NCBI GenBank assembly: GCA_015233485.1
Contig: JADFXO010000102.1
Span: 1-10,928, forward strand
Direction of reading: 5' to 3'
Origin: Nitrospirota bacterium
GTDB lineage: Bacteria > Nitrospirota > Thermodesulfovibrionia > Thermodesulfovibrionales > Magnetobacteriaceae
Length of the DNA: 10,928 nt
This document shows, in pieces, positions 6,699-10,928 of the stretch. The notes beneath the pieces were generated by a model that was not told the origin of the DNA, made no database searches, and saw only the letters and a program-made list of their open reading frames with translations. Position 1 is the stretch's first letter. The number at the start of each line of letters is the position of its first letter. The translations under genes and the position numbers were made by a program.

Positions 6699-7367
6699 TT
6701 ATACGCCCCTTTCATCCGGGCCAAAGATATATCTATGCAGCTGAATGTTTAGCCTTACTGTGAGTTTATCATCGAGAATCCACTTTGTGAGGAGTTTTGG
6801 GCAGATGGATGCCGGGGGCAGCGTCATAGGCGACATCAGGGCAGTGCATATTTTGTCTATCTCATATTGGCGTATTATCTGAGCCGCCCATGTGTAGTCA
6901 TCCCGTGAGCATATGACGAATTTCACCTCATCCTGCCGGGCTAACCTTGCTATATTTGCGTAATCGTTATATCCTGACATACCGCTTGAGGGCGTCTTTA
7001 TGTCCATTATGACGGTAACGAGGGGGATGGACTTAAGGCAGCTTATGTCTAACGAGCCGTTTGTCTCAATAAGAACGGCAATGCCCATGCCGGAGAGCGT
7101 TTCGGCCAGGGCGGCGGTTTCCTTTTGCAGGAGGGGTTCGCCTCCGGTGATTTCAGCAAGCCGTATGCCGGAGCCAGCGACTTTTTCGGCGATTTCGCTA
7201 ACCGTTAAGACATCGCCTTCGTGGTAGGCGTATTTGGTGTCGCAGTAGCTGCATCGCAGGTTGCATCCCGTTAGCCTGACAAACGTACAGGGCAGCCCGG
7301 CGTATGAAGACTCCCCCTGAATGCTCGTAAATATCTCACATACCTTCAAGGTATTATCCTTTTCCAT
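6699..7367 (-). CDS. queE: 7-carboxy-7-deazaguanine synthase (radical SAM)
   Basis: QueE converts 6-carboxy-5,6,7,8-tetrahydropterin to 7-carboxy-7-deazaguanine using S-adenosylmethionine and a 4Fe-4S cluster, on the path to queuosine in tRNA. The 222 residues show the N-terminal EIFTSIQGES signature, the radical SAM cluster motif GCNLRCSYCDT (C35, C39, C42), ITGGEP (about 73-78) for SAM binding, an LIETNGS strand, and the typical end QLHRYIFGPDERGV. The start at 7367 is preferred because GGGGTG lies six bases upstream. ATG 7373 directly abuts that sequence, and the further open frame to 7523 has no homologous character. The start overlaps the end of the preceding nuclease-like gene by 14 bases, suggesting coupled translation. 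It is the last gene of the - strand run; no clear terminator is seen after it. Confidence 0.95.
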   Translation of the reverse strand: MEKDNTLKVCEIFTSIQGESSYAGLPCTFVRLTGCNLRCSYCDTKYAYHEGDVLTVSEIAEKVAGSGIRLAEITGGEPLLQKETAALAETLSGMGIAVLIETNGSLDISCLKSIPLVTVIMDIKTPSSGMSGYNDYANIARLARQDEVKFVICSRDDYTWAAQIIRQYEIDKICTALMSPMTLPPASICPKLLTKWILDDKLTVRLNIQLHRYIFGPDERGV

Positions 7368-7989
7368 TGACATCACCCCGCGGTTTTGATATAGTAGAGG
7401 TAGTAGCGTTGCTCTGGCCCGTGCGCCCGGCGTTAATGTCCTGAGCTTTATCGGCATTGGCGTCAAATAGTGGGTTAGATTGCTCAGGTCTGACGGGTAG
7501 GTTCGTTGTGCATCTACCCCCAAGCAGCGTGAATTTATTTACATAGTTGCTATTGAATATCCCTCCTGTGATCACATTGTAATAATCTCCGTCAGCATTA
7601 GGGCTTAACTGAATGGCAAGAACTTTATTCCCTCCGTTTTTCTTTACCAACATTAATCTGCTTCCATGACTTTTTCTTATTTCAGTGTAATTACTGGCAA
7701 CATCCTGTATAAATTCAGCCGTTGTCTCGTAGCCTTCCTTCTTAATTTTTTCAAGGCGTTTTCCGTCATCGGCTATGTCAATATGGTGTTTGCCGTAATC
7801 GTTGTTGCCTTCCTCTAACCTGATCGGCGCGGACTGCCTGCCGATAGCCTGTCCAATTTCAGGTGTAATATGTCCAAAGTCATATGTCCCATCGCCGGCT
7901 TTAACGAAGTCCGTCTCTTTCGGCTGTGCTGCCGCACAGACCAGCGGTTCTTTTTCACGTATCAGCTTGTTTATATCCTCATAGCTCAA
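7354..7989 (-). CDS. Phage-type BECR (barnase/EndoU/ColE5/RelE-like) nuclease-domain protein, probably truncated
   Basis: Residues about 36-158 fit the C-terminal domain often found on phage Mu-F-like and polyvalent proteins: YDFGHITPEIGQAIGRQ, APIRLEEGNNDYGKHHID with paired histidines 68-69, GYETTAEFIQDVASNYTEIR, RLMLVKK, then AIQLSP, GDYYNVITGGIF and NYVNKFTLL. These domains are predicted RNases. The last 50 residues are a low-complexity, polar tail of the kind seen in such proteins. The start is a TTG with AAAGG eight bases upstream. In the same frame, one amber codon and then ten more sense codons run back to the nnr stop, and they read as plausible protein (YPYQYDEQRA before the amber, LKAIG after it). 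The gene therefore looks like the end of a longer mobile-element protein. No signal peptide, membrane helix or antitoxin gene is seen. The family call comes from recalled patterns, not a search. Confidence 0.65.
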   Translation of the reverse strand: MSYEDINKLIREKEPLVCAAAQPKETDFVKAGDGTYDFGHITPEIGQAIGRQSAPIRLEEGNNDYGKHHIDIADDGKRLEKIKKEGYETTAEFIQDVASNYTEIRKSHGSRLMLVKKNGGNKVLAIQLSPNADGDYYNVITGGIFNSNYVNKFTLLGGRCTTNLPVRPEQSNPLFDANADKAQDINAGRTGQSNATTSTISKPRGDVNGKG

Positions 7990-8037
7990 ACCAATAGCCT
8001 TTAACTACGCCCTCTGCTCATCATATTGATATGGGTA
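7990..8037 (-). pseudogene. In-frame upstream relic of the BECR-domain gene
   Basis: Between the nnr stop (8038-8040) and the TTG at 7989 are 16 codons in the same frame as the nuclease-like gene, interrupted only by TAG at 8005-8007. They read YPYQYDEQRA, stop, LKAIG, and run on into LSYEDINKL without a break in character. A single nonsense mutation in a formerly longer gene is the simplest reading. The stretch is short, so chance cannot be excluded. Confidence 0.4.
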
Positions 8038-9603
8038 TTAATTGTTTATAAGGAAACTAATCGCCGGGCCGATGTTATCGATCAGGTCTGAGGCCACTGT
8101 AGAATGGAGACCTGTTTTCGTTGCCGAGATTTCGCCCGTCAGGCCGTGCATGTAAACGCCCAGTATGGTGGCGTAGAGGGGCGGAAGGCCCTGCCCTATC
8201 ATGGAGGCGATTATGCCGGTCAGGACATCGCCCGCCCCTGCCGTAGCCATCGAAGGACTTCCCGTTGGATTGATAAATGTATTTCCCTCCGGGTCTGCCG
8301 TGACCGTAGGCACTCCTTTGAGTACGACATACGCCGTGGACTCGGCGGCAAACGACGAGGCAGTCTCTATTCTGTTCCTTTCTATTGCTACGCATTTAGT
8401 GGTCATATTTGACTTTACATCGCTTAAAACACGTGCCATCTCTACCGTATGCGGCGTTATTATCACCGGTGACGCCGAGGTGTTCAGGGCGCTTATTCTG
8501 TCCTGATATTTCATTAGCGCAAGGGAATTTATCCCGTCGGCATCAAGGACTACCGGCACGGGGGAGTTGGCAATTATCTCCTTTACTATCTCTACGGTAT
8601 CGCTATCCACACCCATGCCCGGGCCAAGAGCTATGACGTCGCAGCGTTTCTCCGCAAAATCGAGTATATCGTTGATGGACTTTTTGGAAAAATTCCCTTT
8701 TCCCTTGTCCTGCAGGGCCAGGGTCATCTCTTCGGTTACTCTGGCCTGGCAGGAATCCATCAAAGACGCCGGAACTCCTACAGTAACTAGCCCCGAACCT
8801 GACCTCATCGAGGCCCTGGCCGTCAATAACGCGGCGCCGGTCCTGCCCATGCTGCCCCCGACAACCAGTACATGTCCAAAATTCCCCTTGTAGGCATAGG
8901 GGGGCCTTGTCGGTATCAGCATCGACATGAATGCCTTTTCGATGAGGTCGCAGCGTATCGTATCAGAATTCAGGAACTGATATGGAAACCCTATGTTCTC
9001 CACAAATAACTCGCCTGTGTGGTCTTTCCCAGGGTAAAGCAGGTGTCCCCTCTTTGGCAGCCCGAAAGTTACAGTGGCATTAGCCCTTACCGCCTTGCCA
9101 AGCACCTCGCCATTGTCGGACGATATACCGCTTGGTATATCTACGGAAACCACTGACCTGTCCCTTGAGTTTACTGTCTCTATCGTCTTTGCGAGTGCGT
9201 CTTTTACCGGTTTGTTCAGGCCAGTTCCGAAAAGGGCGTCTACGATCAGCGAATCCCTGAGGTCGGCCTCCTTTATGTTGCTTTTAAAGATAACTTCGAT
9301 ACCCAATTTCTCGGCTATCTTATACTGAAATCGGCAGTTGTCGTTCAGCCCCTCCATGTGGGAGGCGATGAAAATGCGTACATTGAATCCGTTATTGAAT
9401 AACTCACGGGCTGTTACTATACCGTCTCCACCGTTATTGCCGGGGCCACACAACACACATACATCGCGGGGGGGGAATTTCTCCATAATATGCGCAGCCG
9501 TAACAACCCCGGCACGCTCCATTAGTACCATCGCAGGGATTCCCATGTCATCGATAGTCTTTGCGTCTATCTGTTTCATCTGCACACCGGTTACTACTTT
9601 CAT
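8038..9603 (-). CDS. nnr: Bifunctional NAD(P)H-hydrate repair enzyme (epimerase plus ADP-dependent dehydratase)
   Basis: The enzyme repairs NADH and NADPH hydrated at the nicotinamide ring. The N-terminal YjeF-type epimerase domain (about 1-215) interconverts R and S hydrates and shows CGPGNNGGDG (52-61), VDALFGTGL (121-129) and VSVDIPSGI (152-160). The C-terminal ribokinase-like dehydratase (about 235-521) restores the S form using ADP and shows KGNFGHVLVVGGS (239-251), ALGPGMG (325-331), VLDADGIN (352-359) and the AGAGD motif (455-459), whose aspartate is catalytic, followed by VLTG. The usual TPHPGE motif reads TPHTVE (383-388). At 521 residues it is full length for the fused form (E. coli YjeF, nnr; nnrD covers the second domain alone). 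The ATG at 9603 has GAGGAGGG upstream. It starts 16 bases after acpS and ends 48 bases before the nuclease-like gene. Confidence 0.96.
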   Translation of the reverse strand: MKVVTGVQMKQIDAKTIDDMGIPAMVLMERAGVVTAAHIMEKFPPRDVCVLCGPGNNGGDGIVTARELFNNGFNVRIFIASHMEGLNDNCRFQYKIAEKLGIEVIFKSNIKEADLRDSLIVDALFGTGLNKPVKDALAKTIETVNSRDRSVVSVDIPSGISSDNGEVLGKAVRANATVTFGLPKRGHLLYPGKDHTGELFVENIGFPYQFLNSDTIRCDLIEKAFMSMLIPTRPPYAYKGNFGHVLVVGGSMGRTGAALLTARASMRSGSGLVTVGVPASLMDSCQARVTEEMTLALQDKGKGNFSKKSINDILDFAEKRCDVIALGPGMGVDSDTVEIVKEIIANSPVPVVLDADGINSLALMKYQDRISALNTSASPVIITPHTVEMARVLSDVKSNMTTKCVAIERNRIETASSFAAESTAYVVLKGVPTVTADPEGNTFINPTGSPSMATAGAGDVLTGIIASMIGQGLPPLYATILGVYMHGLTGEISATKTGLHSTVASDLIDNIGPAISFLINN

Positions 9604-9619
9604 GAACTGCCTGCCCTCC

Positions 9620-9988
9620 TCATTTTTCCAACACTACCACAGCTACGCTGTATCGTTTTTGGTGGCTGATGCTCAGGTGGCTGCCGTTTATCGCGTTATC
9701 AGCCGTGAACTCCATTGCAGAGTTGTGGAGCTTTAACGACGGCTTACCGCAAGCATCAACTGTGACCTCGATGTCCTTAAGGGCGGCCTTAGAGCTGCCT
9801 GCCGCCTTGATAAAAGCCTCCTTTGCGGCAAATCTTCCCGATAGGGAATCAACGGGGTTGCTCTTTGTAAAACAATACTCAAGTTCGCCATCCGTATAGA
9901 CCCGCCCGAGGAAGTTTTGTCCCCAGCGCTGGTGCGCTGCTTTTATCCTCTCATTTTCTACGATGTCTACCCCTATGCCAAATATCAT
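9620..9988 (-). CDS. acpS: Holo-[acyl-carrier-protein] synthase
   Basis: AcpS transfers 4'-phosphopantetheine from coenzyme A to the conserved serine of acyl carrier protein, switching on fatty acid synthesis. The 122 residues are the normal length for the family. The magnesium-binding pair is visible: D8 in GIGVDIVE and E57 in GRFAAKEAFIKA, the latter also holding the conserved lysine K56. The C-terminal strand pair SHLSISHQKRYSVAVVVLEK is typical. Its ATG overlaps the pdxJ stop codon as ATGA, so translation is probably coupled, and nnr follows after 16 bases. The pdxJ-acpS-nnr order is common in several Gram-negative groups, supporting one transcript. Confidence 0.97.
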   Translation of the reverse strand: MIFGIGVDIVENERIKAAHQRWGQNFLGRVYTDGELEYCFTKSNPVDSLSGRFAAKEAFIKAAGSSKAALKDIEVTVDACGKPSLKLHNSAMEFTADNAINGSHLSISHQKRYSVAVVVLEK

Positions 9989-10710
9989 GTGTGTCTTGTT
10001 TGTATTATTAGTTTTTTCATTTGCCTTACGGCCTGCTCCATGCCGACCATTACAGCACGGGACATTATGCCATGTCCTATGTAGAGACCGCTTATTGCCT
10101 TAATACCCGCGATTGCCTGCACATTGTGGTAGTTAAGCCCGTGGCCCGCGTTTACTGTAAGCCCTAATTGCACCGCCTTTTCGACTGCCGCCAATATTTT
10201 TTCGAGTTCTTGTTTCACTATCAGAGGAGTTTGGGCGTTTGCGTACGTCCCTGTGTGGATTTCCACCCTGTCGGCTCCAGTGGAAAGAGAATCCTCTATG
10301 TCTTGCGGTGATGGATTGACAAACAGGCTTACCTCAATACCGGCCCCGTGAAGCCGCTTTACGGCATACTTGAGGCGCTCCCTTTGGGTCAACACGACAA
10401 GTCCGCCCTCTGTAGTAAGTTCCTGTCTTTTTTCCGGGACAAGTGTCACCATGGCGGGTTTTACCACGATTGCCTTTTCAATCATCTCGTCCGTTGCCGC
10501 CATCTCAAGATTCAACGGGACAGCCAGTATCTGACGCACCACATCAACATCTCTGTCGTTTATGTGTCTTCTGTCTTCCCTCAGGTGGACTGTTATCCCA
10601 TCTGCCCCGCCGAGGACGGCAACAACCGCAGCGGCAGCCGGGTCAGGTTCGCTGCCAAGCCTGGCCTGCCTTAGTGTTGCCACATGGTCAACATTAACGC
10701 TTAAAATCAT
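9985..10710 (-). CDS. pdxJ: Pyridoxine 5'-phosphate synthase
   Basis: PdxJ joins 1-deoxy-D-xylulose 5-phosphate with 3-amino-2-oxopropyl phosphate to form pyridoxine 5'-phosphate, the last ring-forming step of the DXP-dependent vitamin B6 route, in the cytoplasm. The 241 residues match the family length. Conserved blocks are SVNVDHVATLRQAR at the N terminus, ITVHLREDRRHI (39-50), PLNLEMA with the glutamate at 69, VEIHTGTYA (149-157), NAGHGLNY with H190, and IGHGIMSRAV near the end. The ATG at 10710 is chosen because homologues begin here and GGAGG lies just upstream; the 16 extra residues of the longer open frame are not conserved. It is the first visible gene of the - strand run. Confidence 0.97.
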   Translation of the reverse strand: MILSVNVDHVATLRQARLGSEPDPAAAAVVAVLGGADGITVHLREDRRHINDRDVDVVRQILAVPLNLEMAATDEMIEKAIVVKPAMVTLVPEKRQELTTEGGLVVLTQRERLKYAVKRLHGAGIEVSLFVNPSPQDIEDSLSTGADRVEIHTGTYANAQTPLIVKQELEKILAAVEKAVQLGLTVNAGHGLNYHNVQAIAGIKAISGLYIGHGIMSRAVMVGMEQAVRQMKKLIIQTRHT

Positions 10711-10928
10711 CCTGCCTCCAATTGATAAACCTATCGGGTGCCGGCAACGCACCAACATATATATTAAAATATTGGATACGAGAAAGGAAACACATAAACA
10801 CCACGGTAAATTTGTTCTCCATCAGGCAAGTGCCGTAGAAGCAGAGTTTTTTGACATACGTAAGTAGTCGAAGACCAAGCGAATGTTAAGCATAAGCTCT
10901 CTCATTTTCTGTGCTACGCTGCGGACAC
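10711..10928 (-). other. Leader region upstream of pdxJ
   Basis: No supported gene is seen here. On the - strand an AT-rich stretch (about 10756-10775, TTTTAATATATATG) could hold a -10 box for the pdxJ operon, but no matching -35 is evident. A 27-codon open frame (10905 to 10822, - strand) has no ribosome binding site. Confidence 0.25.

Noticed and set aside
6685..6763. C-terminal part of the + strand open frame carrying the IS1634-type fragment
   Set aside because: From about 6685 onward it is antisense to the conserved end of queE and has no transposase similarity, so the remnant is ended at 6684.
8104..8893. Several open frames of 75-108 codons on the + strand across nnr
   Set aside because: All are antisense shadows of a well-supported gene rich in G and C.
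10822..10905. 27-codon open frame on the - strand upstream of pdxJ
   Set aside because: No ribosome binding site, very short, and no recognisable family; most likely chance.

Overview
The window looks like bacterial chromosome from a Gram-negative, deep-branching lineage. The gene order pdxJ-acpS-nnr, the DXP-dependent vitamin B6 enzyme PdxJ, a cysteine-rich zinc-type HemB and IS1380/IS1634-type transposase remnants would fit Nitrospirota or a relative, but this assignment is tentative because no marker gene is present. There are no rRNA, tRNA or CRISPR features.

Left part (1-1766, + strand): a terminator-like hairpin, a promoter, and a 72-residue coiled-coil protein with a basic AT-hook-like tail. 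These are followed by hemB, the second committed step of tetrapyrrole synthesis.

Middle part (about 1787-6690, + strand): this block reads as accessory DNA and is visibly more AT-rich. It starts with a perfect palindromic repeat and nested hairpins. Next comes a dead IS1380-family element with candidate terminal inverted repeats; its transposase is broken by a 20-bp palindromic insertion and by a separate internal deletion. Then there is a gene-free stretch of about 300 bases (3254-3561) packed with hairpins, which looks like a structured leader or small RNA. It precedes a 998-residue protein with a signal peptide, a very large beta-rich exported region and about five C-terminal membrane helices, of unknown function. 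A fragment of an IS1634-type transposase lies directly against the end of queE.

Right part (6699-10710, - strand): a compact gene run reading leftward: pdxJ, acpS (ATGA overlap), nnr (16-nt gap), a phage-type BECR nuclease-domain gene, then queE (14-nt overlap). pdxJ makes pyridoxine 5'-phosphate, AcpS activates acyl carrier protein, Nnr repairs damaged NAD(P)H, and QueE makes the 7-deazaguanine precursor of queuosine. The nuclease-like gene is the outlier. It resembles the C-terminal toxin-like domain of phage or conjugative-element polyvalent proteins. Its reading frame continues upstream, through one amber stop, as protein-like sequence up to the nnr stop codon, so it looks like a fragment of a larger mobile-element protein lodged in a housekeeping operon.

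The points most worth following up are the palindromic repeat that occurs twice in opposite orientations and once breaks a transposase, the structured RNA-like region before the 998-residue gene, that gene itself, and the BECR fragment in the operon.
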